DNA from: Pseudopithomyces maydicus
Taxonomy: Eukaryota > Ascomycota > Dothideomycetes > Pleosporales > Didymosphaeriaceae
NCBI GenBank assembly: GCA_026873275.1
Contig: JANTUC010000016.1
Location: 248,001-312,000 of the forward strand
Direction of reading: 5' to 3'
Length of the DNA stretch: 64,000 bases
Positions 21,751 to 33,300 of the stretch are shown here, piece after piece (the first letter of the stretch is position 1; every line of letters starts with the position of its first letter). The notes below the pieces were generated by a model. The model was not told the DNA's origin and made no database searches. It saw nothing but the letters and a program-made list of their open reading frames with translations. The position numbers and the translations under genes were made by a program.

Positions 21751-23697
21751 GCTTAAGCATTAATTAAATAAATAATAGTTTTAAATACTTTCTTTTAAAA
21801 AGCTGGTAACTTTACTATAACTATAATTATAAAATAAATATTAAAAATAAGAGGAAGGCCTAGCCGTACTTTATAAAATAATAAGAACTTAATACTATAT
21901 ATAAAGAGAGCCTAACCTGCAGTTAAATAAGCTATGAAATAATAAATAAGTTTTTACTTACTTTAATAAAGTAAATAGATACTGCCTACTACTTATTAAT
22001 TTTTACTAGATAAGTAATATAGTTACTAATATATTTTTAGAAATAATAAATTATATCCTCTATCTGTTTAACTAAGCTGCCTAATTTACATAAACTAATT
22101 TTTATTTATATAATTATAAAATAAGTTAAAGAGACCTACGCCTCTAGTAAATTATAGTAGGGTGACAGACAAAAAGCGTAATCCAAAAAATAGCTTTTTA
22201 AAAAAATTATAATAAATTCGGTATTAGTTTTTGATTTTTTTTTAAATATTAAACTTTTAGAAAAAGTTATAAAGTTTATTTTTTTTATTTAAAATAACCT
22301 AAATAGGCTTAGTCCACTTTTTAAAATTAGGTAAAGTTAGGATTCAAAAAAAGCAAAAATTAAAATCCTTAATATTTTTTTAAATCTATAATTTTGTAAT
22401 TTTTTAATTTTCTAATCTAATATGGTTAGCACAGGTCACGTGACTGAATTTTTGAGACTAGTTTATTAACTAAATAATTTATTAGTATTATAGTTAATTT
22501 TATGTTAAAAATTACGTAAGCTTAACTCACGTGATTTCTTAATAGCTTTTTAGTTTATAGTAATATCTTTTTACTTTTTAATTTTAAATACCTATTTCCT
22601 TAAAATGGCTCCAAAATTCTCAAAATTGGAGGAGAAGATAGAAGAAATATATATTAATAATATTTCTATTAATACTATTTTAAATATTATAAAAAAGTCT
22701 AAATTGTTAGTTCATAACGCAATTCGTCGAATTAAAGACAAAAAGTAAAATAAAAATACAAAAACCCTAGATTTAAAAAAGACTTAAAATAAGCCAATTA
22801 AAAAAATTCAAAATATATAAAAAAGAGTTATTAATTAAGATTTTATAAAAAATCCAAAAATTGAAAATAATAAGTTAATATCGATTAATAATTTAGATAT
22901 TTTAAAACGGACGTTACAAAGGTTTTTAAAAGAAGAAGATTATTCTTATAATACTTCTTTTAAAAAGCCTTATTTGGATAAAAAAATAAAAAAAGTGTTT
23001 TATATACGCAAAAAATTAATTAAAAAATATAAAAAAAATAGATTTTTTTAAAGTTATTTTTTCTGATAAGTTAGTAATAGAAAGAGGATATAGATCTAGA
23101 TAGAAGTATTATAGAAAAAAAGAAAATCTAAAATAGGTAATAGTTTGGTTTTAAATATTAATAGAGGTACGTAAAATAGATTTTTTAAAAGTCTAAAATA
23201 TTTAAAAAATTCTATTTAAATTATAGAATTTTTTAAATATTTTATCTTTTTATAATATTGCTTACTAATTAAAGTATAGGGTATAATATTTTGGTTTAAG
23301 TTTGGGGCGCTATTTGGATAGAAAGAAGGTTAAATTTTGTCTTTATAAAAGACTCTTTAAATAGGACGTCTTTTAAAATAAAGGACTATATTAAAAAAGT
23401 TCTTAAAAAAGAAGTTAAATCGTATATTAAATACAGTAAATATTACCTTTTTATTTTACCCCTTTTTTTAATATATAATAATATATAATTATATATTATT
23501 ATATATTAATTTTTTTATAAACTTTATACTAATATCTAATTAGGTTGGCAATTGCAACAAGATAACTTAAAAATTTATAAAAGTAATAAAGCTTTATTAT
23601 AGTTTAACTATAACAAAATTAAGCTTTTTACTCACCCAGCGTTTAGTCCTAATTTAAATTCTATAGAAAATATTTGGTCTATTTTAAAATATAGAGT

Positions 23698-23850
23698 TGT
23701 GGCGATATATAAGCCTCTAATTTATAAATCTAGAGGTGTAACCTTTTAGTTTTATAGTTATAAGCCCGGATTCCGCTGGTCTTAAACTAAGCTAATTAAT
23801 CTAGGATTAATACTTAGGTAGGTGACTATTAGAGGCTAATTTCTTGTTAA
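23698..23850 (+). repeat. 5S-like LTR, copy 1
   Basis: First terminal repeat of the TRIM array, 153 bp, starting TGTGGCGATATATAAGCC. Contains TCCGCTGGTCTTAAACTAAG and GGTAGGTGACTA, the RIP-altered version of the 5S box C. Confidence 0.75.
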
Positions 23851-24080
23851 AAATTAACTAAAATTAATTAAAAATAATATAAAAATTGCGAAAATTATAA
23901 AATTTAAATAGTCTTTAATTTAATTCTTAGACGCGATAAAGAGGCGCAAGAATTATATTATATATAATATATATAATAAGTTATTAGTTTGAACCTTAGC
24001 TCTACCTTATAGATATTTTAAAATATCGCCTGTAATAGCTTAATAAAATTAATTACTAATTATTAATTAAATAATTTCTA

Positions 24081-25139
24081 TAGTGGCGCCCCTTTAGGGC
24101 ATTATCTATATTCTAGTATAATTGTCACCCTTTTTATACTAGATATAAATAGTATTATAGAGCTATCTATCTATTTTTATTTAACTATAGTATCCTTTAC
24201 TCCCCCTATATTTATTAATTATAACTATCTGCTGGCACACAGACGCCTTATATATAAATTAATAATAATTAATATTTATTTAAAATAGTCGTGTAGTGCT
24301 TCCTAATCTTTTAAATTACTTAATACTAAGCGACTGCCTTAAGTAATAATCTTAAAAATATAATATTAGCCTTACTTATTAATTTTATTATAAAATTTAA
24401 ATATTTTTTAAAATTTCTTTTTTTATTTTTTACTTAGCTATAAGCTCCTTTAGCTTAATTATTTACCTTATAATAAAATTATATTTTAAGTATATAACAG
24501 CGACGTGCTATATTAAGAGATATATTTTAATTACTTAATTTATAATTAAAGTAACCTCTCTATAAGACCTAATAAAAATTATTAAATTAAATATACTATT
24601 CTAGAGGCCTTTAATTACTAAATTAGCTAATTTAAAGTACTTAAGAAGTTATAATAACTTTATAATTTTAATAGCTTATATATAGGTAATATTATTTAAT
24701 ATATTTTTAAATATAGATAGTTAAGGTTTACTAATTATCTTAATTTTAATATATAAGATAATAGGAATAGCTAATAAGTAGTTATTAATAGAGGCCCTAT
24801 TTTATATTAAATTATATATATACTTTACTGCGTAGATATAATAATAGTAGAAAAAAATAGCTTAAGTATTATATAAGTATAATATTATTATACCTATATA
24901 ATACTTAGCCTTTAAAAGATAATTAAAATATTAAGGCTCTAGCACTATAAAGTAACTAAAAAAATATAATTAAGTTAGCTTAATAATAATCTAGGTAAAA
25001 TAAAGCGTTTTTACTTATTAATTTTTATATGCTATATTTTTCTGCTGTTTAATAGGGAGACACTTTTTTATTAATTATTTTTATAACGTCTAGTTGACTA
25101 ACTGGACACCTTTTTACTATTCTATAAAATAAAAAACAC
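24081..25139 (+). mobile_element. Family R element, full length (copy 2)
   Basis: 1059 bp, starting TAGTGGCGCCCCTTTAGGGC and ending in the A-rich CTATAAAATAAAAAACAC. It is flanked by a 12-bp target duplication AAATAATTTCTA (24069-24080 and 25140-25151). Removing it restores an internal TRIM segment of the same length as its neighbours, so its limits are well supported. No protein motif was recognised. Variable-length duplications and an A-rich 3' end suggest target-primed retroposition (non-LTR or SINE-like). Confidence 0.8.
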
Positions 25140-25164
25140 AAATAATTTCTATTAAGTTAGGGGG

Positions 25165-25320
25165 TGTATAGCGATATATAAGCCTTTAATTTATAAATCT
25201 AGAGGTGTTTACCTTTTAATTTTATAATTATAAGCCCTTATTCTATTAGTCTTAAACTAAGCTAATTAATCTAAGATTAATACTTAAGTAGGTAACTACT
25301 AGAGGCTAATTTTTTATTAA
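25165..25320 (+). repeat. 5S-like LTR, copy 2
   Basis: 156 bp, starting TGTATAGCGATATATAAG directly after a GGGG tract. Same 5S-like core as the other copies, more RIP-altered. Confidence 0.75.
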
Positions 25321-25563
25321 AAATTAACTAAAATTAATTAAAAATAACGCAAGAATTGCAAAAATTACGCAATTTTAATAGTTTTTAATTTAATTCTTAG
25401 ACGCGACAAAGAGGCGCAAGAATTATATTATATATAATATATATAATAAGTTGTTAGTTTAAACCTTAGCTCTACTTTATAAATATTTTAAAATATTACC
25501 TATAATAGCTTAATAAAATTAATTACTAATTATTAATTAAATAATTTCTACTAGGTTAGGGGG

Positions 25564-25719
25564 TGTATAGTAATATATAAGTCTCTAATTTATAAATCTA
25601 AAGGTGTTTACCTTTTAATTTTATAATTATAAGCCCTTATTCTATTGGTCTTAAACTAAGCTAATTAATCTAGGATTAATACTTAGGTAGGTAACTACTA
25701 AAGGCTGATTTCTTATTCA
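25564..25719 (+). repeat. 5S-like LTR, copy 3
   Basis: 156 bp, starting TGTATAG after the tract AGGTTAGGGGG and ending TTATTCA. Spacing from copy 2 start is 399 bases. Confidence 0.75.
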
Positions 25720-25961
25720 AGATTAACTAAAATTAATTAAAAATAATATAAAAATTATAAAAATTGCGTAATTTTAATAGTCTTTAGTTTAATTCTTAGA
25801 CGCGACAAAGAGGCGTAAGAATTATATTATATATAATATATATAATAAGTTGTTAGTTTAAACCTTAGCTCTATTTTATAAATATTTTAGAATATTACCT
25901 ATAATAGCGTAATAAAATTAATTACTAATTATTAATTAAATAATTTCTATTAAGTTAGGGG

Positions 25962-26118
25962 TATATAGCGATATATAAGCCTCTAACTTATAAATTTAAA
26001 GGTGTTTATCTTTTAATTTTATAATTATAAGCCCTTATTCCGCTGGTCTTAAACTAAGCTGATTAATCTAGGATTGATACTTGGGTGGGTGACCACTAGA
26101 GGCTAATTTCTTGTTACA
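25962..26118 (+). repeat. 5S-like LTR, copy 4 (best preserved)
   Basis: 157 bp. Contains TTGGGTGGGTGACCAC at 26081-26096, identical over 16 bases to the box C region of ascomycete 5S rRNA, preceded by CCGCTGGTCTTAAACTAAGC where 5S has CCGCTCAGCCGTACTTAAGC. The 5' half is diverged from 5S. Ends CTTGTTACA at the target duplication. Confidence 0.75.
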
Positions 26119-26699
26119 AGAGTTAATACACGCTATAATTGGCGTTTACTAAATATTTTAAAACTGGAGGATTTAAATAAGTATAATAGAGTTATTTCTG
26201 AAGAGTGGCATAAAATACTATAAGAAATAATAGATAATTGTATATTATCTATACCTTAATATTATATAGACTTAAAGGAGGCTAAGGGGTCTTATACTAA
26301 GTATTAAATAAATTTAATACTTGATTTATCTTATTTGAATTGATTTTTCTTAATTAATTATTGTGAAAAAATTAGTTAATAAATATAAAACCCTTTTTAA
26401 TATATCTATTAATATAAGAGTAGTAATAAAATAAGACTAAAAAAACTAGATTTCATTCGCTAAAAAAATTATAATTAATTATATTTTATACTTTTTTCTA
26501 CCCTAAGATCACTGCCAAATCTACTCTTTAGAAGATTACATAAGCTAAGTAAATACTAGGTCTAAAAGTATCTTCTAGATTTCCTCTATTTTTTTATTAT
26601 TTTTTCACAATTTTATCTAATTATTTAATAGAGTTATAAGCTTTTAAAAACTATTAAAAAAATGATTACGCTTTTTGTCTGTCACCCTACTATACTTTA

Positions 26700-29600
26700 A
26701 TATAATATAGTAGCTTATATCGCTTACGCAATAATTACTCTATATAATTAAAAATTTTAAACTTTATAGTAATTAGTTTTATATATTTAATTATATAGGG
26801 TAAAGCTTATCTAGGCAATAGTAGTCTAGTTAAAATAAATAAAATACCTTTTAAATACTAAATAAATAATATAAATAATATAACAGTCTATACTAAAATT
26901 CTATTATATATAAAAGTCTCGCGCCCCGCGCTCTATAATCTTTTATATTTTTTAAATATTATAATAATTGCTTAAACTTAATAAGCTTTTTAATAATTAG
27001 AATAATATACTTTTAAGTTTTAACCTTTTTAGTTTCTTAAATAATTTTATATCTCGCTACTAGACAGCAGCACTAATTAATATTATAATTTTAATAATAT
27101 ATATTTAGCGCTTCAATATTTTAGTATAAAGATAGTTAGTATATTAAAAAGAAATTTTTAGTTTAAATTATAACTTATCTTTATTTACCTTTTTATATTA
27201 TTATTACTGCCGGCGCCTATACCTATATACTTATATAATTAACTTACTATTAGCTTCAGTAAAGAGTAATACTACTAATTATTATTAAATATTTCTATTA
27301 ATATACTATTATAGTCTTAAATAGTATAAGCGACCTAATTACAGCCTATATAAGAATATATTTAAAGTAATCTAGCCCGCGACTAGAATAAAAGTTAAAT
27401 AAAAAGTTTATTCTTTAAATTAGATAATAATTAGAATTTTAATAATATTATAATTTAATTGCGTAAGCGAGCCGATTAATTAAAAATATTTATAATAAAT
27501 AATAAGATAAAATAGTAAGTTATATTTTAAATAAATAACTTTACTTTAAGTATAATCTCTAATAAGGATATATCCTTATAGGAGTGAAATATAACTTATG
27601 TAGTTTAATAATGCTAATAATCTAATTTTATTTTATATTATTTGGTATTTTTCTAGCCCTTACTACTAATAGATAATGTAATAAAGGACCGCTTACTCGC
27701 TTAATAAATAGAGATTTAAACCTATAAAGGATAATTAGTAATATTAATTAAAGAATATAACTAGCTTAAATTATTAATTACTTATTATAAATTAGCTTTT
27801 AATAATAATTTTTAAAATTTTATCCTTAGCAACTTTTATTATACTTAATAATTACTCTTTAGTATAGCATAATATATAAAGGAGTTTTATAAAAATTTCT
27901 AAATAGTTATTAAAATAGAAAATAATTTTACTACTTATCTTAAATAGCTCTTCATTCAAGCTAATACCTTTTAAGAAAAGCTTGATTATTATTATAAAAA
28001 GTATTATAAACTTAAAAAATAACTAATAAAGTATTTTTAATAATCAATAATAATAAGATATAAAGTAATTAAAGGGCGTAAAATAGCTATAATATTTAAT
28101 ATAAAAAATAAAGATCTTATTTAGAAATATACTAACCTCTTCGCTAATTATAAGTATTTTAGGTGACGATTAATTATAAGTATATTATTTATTTATAAAA
28201 AGATTAGGTGGCGTCCCTTTAGGGCGTTATCTATATCCTAGTATAATTATCACCCTTTTTATACTAAATATAAATAGTTTTATAAAGCTATCTATTTATT
28301 TTTATTTAACTATAGTATCCTCTACTCCCCCTTATATTTATTAATTATAACTATCTGCCGGCACACAAACGCCCTATATATAAATTAATAATAATTAATA
28401 TTTATTTAAAATAATTATATAGTACTTTCTAACCCTTTAAATTACTTAGCACTAAATAACCGCCTTAAGTAATAATTTTAAGAATATAATATTAGCCTTA
28501 CTTATTAATTTTATTATAAAATTTAAATATTTTTTTAAAATTTCCTTCTTCTCTATCTTTTACTTAATTATAAACTCCTTTAGTTTAATTATCTGCCTTA
28601 TAATAAAATTATACTTTAAGTATATAGTAGCGAAGTGCTATATTAAAAAATATAATTTAATTATTTAACCTATAATTAAAGTAATCTTTCTATAAAACTA
28701 AGTAAGAATTACTAAGTTAAAAGCGCTACTTTAAAGGCCTTTAACTATTAGATTAGCTAGTTTAAAGTACTTAAGAAGTTATAATAACTCTATAATTTTA
28801 ATAGCTTATATATAGGCAATATTATTTAATATATTTTTAAATATAAGTAGTTAAGGTTTAGTGATTATCTTAATTTTAATATATAAGGTAATAAAAATAA
28901 CTAATAAATAATGATTAGTAGAGGCCCTATTTTATATTAAATTATATATATACTCTACTACGCGGATATAATAATAATAGAGAAAAAAGATAGCTTAAAT
29001 ACTATATGAATATAGTATTATTATATTTATATAATATCTAGCCTCTAAAGAATAGTTAAGATATTAAAATTCTAGTATTATAGAGTAATTAAAAGAATAT
29101 AATTAAATTAGTTTAATAATAATTTAGGCAAAATAAAGTGTTTTTACTTATTAATTTTTATATACTATATTTTTTTACTGTCTAGTAGGGAGACACTCTT
29201 TTATTAATTATTTTTACGATGTCTAGTTAACTGACTGGACACCTTTTTACTATTCTATAAAATATAAAAAGATTAGAAGTTCCTATACTTTAACTTTTAA
29301 AATAGACTTTACTAAACTCTAGTACTAATATTTTAAATATTTTAATAAGAAAGCTCTAAAGGCGCTAATTAAAAAAGTAAAAAATATAAAAATAAAAGGG
29401 GTATTAAAAAAGGAATATAAGTACTATATAATAATATATACTTTTTAGATAATGTTTAGAAGGCTAAAAGAATAATTTTTAAAATTATATTTTTAAATTT
29501 TATAAAACTTATTTAATTACTTAGCTAGTAGGCTTAGCAGGTGTTAGTTTATACTTTTAAAATATAATCATAGTAGAAAGTTATATATATTTCTATTATA

Positions 29601-30057
29601 TAATAAATCTACTATAAAGATTTTAGAGATTTAGGAGAGCTTTATAATTTATATTTAAATACGTATATTATTATTTATAAATTATTATAATCTTTTAAAA
29701 TAATAATATAGTAATATATCTATTAAAGGGTAAAGGATATTTTAAAATATAGACTAAGAAGCGCAATATTACTATTAAAATACCTTTATTATATACTTAT
29801 AAGCCTAATGGCGGCGCAGAGAGAGTAGAATAAAAAGTAATTATTAAAGCTTTAAAAATAAAGTTTAGAACTAATTTACTAAATAAGTTATAATTTAAGG
29901 TAATACTTATAATTATTTATTTAATTAATATAAGCCCTGCTCTCTCTAAGTATATAATTTTTTTAAATAAGGTATTAGATATATAATTTATATAATATTT
30001 TAAATAATATTAACTAGAGTGTATAAGAAACGCGTTAACTTATTTATAATAAAATAG
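26700..30057 (+). mobile_element. Ty1/copia retrotransposon, 5' part (copy A), RIP-degraded
   Basis: The stretch 28130-28207 plus 29263-30050 parallels copia copy B at 37850-38660. It includes the integrase region with the PNGGAER-like motif (GCCTAATGGCGGCGCAGAGAG at 29804) and the following conserved block. It breaks off at about 30050 within integrase, where repeat L begins. A family R element is inserted at 28208. The left limit is uncertain: sequence from 26700 to 28130 is AT-rich with no clear motif. Confidence 0.55.
28208..29262 (+). mobile_element. Family R element, full length (copy 3)
   Basis: 1055 bp, starting GTGGCGTCCCTTTAGGGCG and ending CTATTCTATAAAA. It is flanked by a 14-bp target duplication TATAAAAAGATTAG (28194-28207 and 29263-29276). 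The empty site can be seen in copia copy B near 37900 (TTATAAAAAGATTA), which proves insertion into a copia element. Confidence 0.85.
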
Positions 30058-30386
30058 TGCTAAGTGTATATAAGGATTTCTAAATAAAATCCTGCGGGCA
30101 TCCCTAGTAGAATAAAATATTTAGGTATATTAAGCGCCCGTAGTAGTAGTAGTTAAAGGAGTTATTATATAGGTATAGTAGGTAGGTTTAATATATATAA
30201 TAAATTAAAACTATTTAATAGAAAAGTCTTATTGTTATTCTTATTTAAGTTATAAAATATAAAGGTAGAATAGTCCTCTTATTAAAAATTTTTATTAATA
30301 AATATATTAATTAAAGCCTTATCTAATACTATATAATTAATTAATTAAACTATTTATTTATAGGGAGATTATCTTACTATAATATA
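30058..30386 (+). repeat. Repeat L, 329 bp (forward copy 1)
   Basis: Starts TGCTAAGTGTATATAAGG after AAAATAG. The same 329-bp length is found at 42488 and 56708. It is followed directly by unit X. Could be an LTR or a long terminal inverted repeat; see the inverted copy at 35543. Confidence 0.7.
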
Positions 30387-33300
30387 ATTCTTTTAAATTT
30401 TTTATTTTATAGTCCTATTATAAAGCTAAAAGACTAGAAATTGAATCCTTCTATTATAGTAAATATATTAATATAATTAATAACCCTACCTTTTTAAGAA
30501 GAGTATAATAACTGCTTTTTATATAATTTTTTTTATATACTATAACCCTCGCTAACAGTATTTTATTATTATATAAATATTATTATTATATTATTTTAAA
30601 TAAAATTAATTTTGAATGCTGCAGAGCCGGCATATTAATTTTAAATAAAAAAGTATAATTAATTTAGTAACTTATATTACTTAATAAACTTTAATTTAAA
30701 AATTATTTTTTTAGCCGCTTTATAGGTCTCCTATACTTAAATAGTCTAAGTAATAATATTATTATAATAGACTTATACTACCTCCTTTTATTTTTTTATA
30801 AAATCCTCCCTTCTAAGTAAATTATATAAAATTTATTTTATTTAAGTACTATTTTATAGCTTCTAATAAATTAACGCCTATATAATTATATTCTTAAGAA
30901 CTAGCCTACTATCGCCTAAGAAAGGCCACTTAATACCCCTAAATATATTTTAATATTTTAAGAGTATATATAAAACTATAATTAAATACTAATAAGTAAG
31001 TGTAATTTTTTTATAAGTATTTATTTTTAAATTCTTTATTATATATCTATTATTTTAAATATAAATAAATTATAAGAATATTATATATTGCTGCTTAGTC
31101 ATATTACTAGTTAATTTATAAAAGAGGTATAGGTTTAAGATATAAATTATTTTAGCCTTATTAGGGTATTTCTTCTACTTAAGCTTAAAATAAGTAATTT
31201 TTTATTTAAATAAGAAGTCCTTTTTATCTTTCTATATTTTTATATAGCCTAACTTAGATAGGTTTTTAGAATTTTATTATTATTAGTATTTTATTAAGTG
31301 CTTATAAAAACTATTTAATAGTTTAGTATAGTTTTTATTATTTTTATTATTTTATAAAATTAATTCTTATATTATATCTATTTTTAGGTTGCTATATACT
31401 ACTTATATAATATTTAAATTAATATAACAAAAATATATTATATCTTTAAGCTTTATAAATTTAATATAATAGGGGTAGCTAATTAACTTATACTGCTTTT
31501 ATAATACTATATATAGAATGTAATATTCTAAGTTAATTTACAGTATATAATAGTTTAGATAATAGAGTAGTATATAATTTAGTACTAACTTAAATTTAAT
31601 TTCTTATTAATTCAGTAAGTGTAGAAGTTATATATATTATATAACTTATTTAAAATCTTTTTAAGCTAATCGTTCTAGAGCACTTAGTTAAAAATATTTT
31701 AAATAATTATCTTTACTTTTTAAAATTATTAAATTATTAGTATAAGCCTTAATATTCTAATAATTATAAAATAATTAATAATAATAATTATCTTTGCCAG
31801 TATAAATTAATAAAATATTAAATTATTTATTTTATAAAATCTGCGCTCCCCCTACTACTCAAGAATATAAGTAATAATACCTATCTTTATATTACTTTAC
31901 TAATAAGGCTGGCTCTAGAGTATTAATAAGATATATATTATAGTAATATAGTTTTTAGCTTAAGTAGTTAACCCTATAAAACTAGCTATAATTTTTATAT
32001 ACTTATAATCAATTATTTAGTCTTATTTTATATTATACTTTAGGTGTCCTAGCCCTTTAGAGACTTTTATATAGTAAGTATTATATTATACCTTAAGTAG
32101 TTTTATCTATTTATTATAGATTAGTATCTTTTCATATGATTATTTTTTTGAAATTTTTTTAAAAATTATACTATTTACTAATTTAGCTATTTATATTTAT
32201 AAGAATAAGTACCCTTCTATACTATATAATTATATATTATTCCGGTCTCGATCGAGACCTATAGGTTCCAGAAAGTTCTAATAATTGATACAACGAGCGA
32301 TTATTTAATTAGTTATAAAGTATATATAAAAGATTTATTTAATTGTATAAGAAGTTATTTTAAAAGAAAATAGATTTAGTATAATTAGATACTATAATAA
32401 CTACTATTTTATACTTATAAGATACTCCTAAACCTCTATTATACTCTTTACCTAAGCTTCCTCTCTATAAGGCTTAAAAATATTCTTTAAATTTTTATTT
32501 AAATCTATCTTTCTTTTCTAATTACTTTTATTTTTAATTAACTAATAATTATTGTCTTTTAGTATATTTTCTATAATTTTAACCTAAGATTCTATAAAAG
32601 AAATATAAAATTTATTTTAGAAATTTATATATACTAGAATTAGTACTAGCACTAATACTAGTATAAATTTTAAAGTTTTAATTTACTAAGTTTTAGAATA
32701 AGTCTATATTTAGTATTTAGTAATAAAAGCCTTAAAATTAGGGCTATTTTATTATTGTTGCGAACTACTTTTTTAGTATATAATTATAGCTTTATTAGGC
32801 GTTCTTTATTTAAAGGGACTATAATATTTATTTTATTATTCTATCTTAATAGCTTTTTGCCCCTAAAGCCTTTAAAGAATAGTTTAATTATTTTATTTAT
32901 TTTTTAGTTATTTAGAAATAGCAGTAGAAGTCTTAAAAATAAAGAAAAATATTTTAGAAGTAGAAATATAATAAGATATAATTAAGCTATAAAAATATTA
33001 AAATATATATTATATTAGATATTAGAACTAGCTATTACTATTAAGTCTCCTTAAATTAAATTAGATATCCTAAAAAGTAATTTTAATTATAATAAGGTGT
33101 TGCCTGGCATCTATCAGAACTAAAAGGTTTTATTTAGATTATTATTTATATCTATTATCTTATTTTAATAGTACTGGATAGCAGAGCATACTTTAGTATT
33201 CTTTATATCTAGTATAAATTAGAAGAAAAGAACACCATTTAAGAGCCGGTTATTAGTCGCATAGTATATAGAGCTTATTTTCTTATCACTAGGTAGTTGC

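Larger units (their letters stand above)
23698..26118 (+). mobile_element. Cassandra-like TRIM array with 5S-rRNA-like LTRs
   Basis: A 2421-bp insertion in the Tc1 transposase, flanked by the 5-bp target duplication AGAGT (23693-23697 and 26119-26123). It begins TGTGGCGATATA and ends CTTGTTACA, thus TG..CA ends. Inside are four direct repeats of 153-157 bp (23698-23850, 25165-25320, 25564-25719, 25962-26118) and three internal segments of 242-243 bp, after removing the family R insertion from the first. Each internal segment ends in a purine tract AGGTTAGGGGG directly before the next repeat, as a polypurine tract would. The repeats carry a 5S-rRNA-like core including TTGGGTGGGTGACCAC. No coding capacity. 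This fits an LTR-TRIM multimer of Cassandra type; a tRNA-type primer-binding site is not evident. Confidence 0.75.
22605..26307 (+). pseudogene. Tc1-like DD34E transposase, RIP-mutated and interrupted
   Basis: Starts MAPKFSKLEEKIEE and follows the transposase of copy B, with an N-terminal helix-turn-helix region. It carries many stops from RIP-type changes, a 1-nt A insertion near 23038 relative to copy B, and the retroelement insertion at 23698-26118 just after the IENIWSILK motif. The coding frame resumes after the insertion (RWRL/NILK region) and ends at 26307 after KGSYTKY. Not functional. Confidence 0.85.
22155..26692 (+). mobile_element. Tc1/mariner transposon copy A, interrupted by a nested insertion
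   Basis: Bounded by 29-bp terminal inverted repeats at 22155-22183 and 26664-26692. These match the TIRs of copy B (CAGTAGGGTGACAG...) except for one RIP-type C-to-T change at each outer end. TA dinucleotides flank both sides (22153-22154 and 26693-26694), the Tc1/mariner target duplication. Length is 4538 bp because a 2421-bp retroelement plus its 5-bp duplication lies inside; without them it is 2112 bp, essentially the size of copy B. Confidence 0.9.

Noticed and set aside
25845..25880. tRNA gene in the TRIM internal segment (GGTTCAAAC on the minus strand resembles a B box)
   Set aside because: No A box, acceptor stem or anticodon arm could be put together around it.
26020..26118. Functional 5S rRNA gene
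   Set aside because: Only the 3' half, around box C, is close to 5S; the 5' half is diverged, copies are RIP-altered and they sit as direct repeats of a transposon. A covariance search would decide, but the context favours a retroelement LTR.
23698..26118. CRISPR array
   Set aside because: Repeats are about 156 bp with nearly identical 243-bp spacers, in a eukaryotic transposon; not CRISPR architecture.
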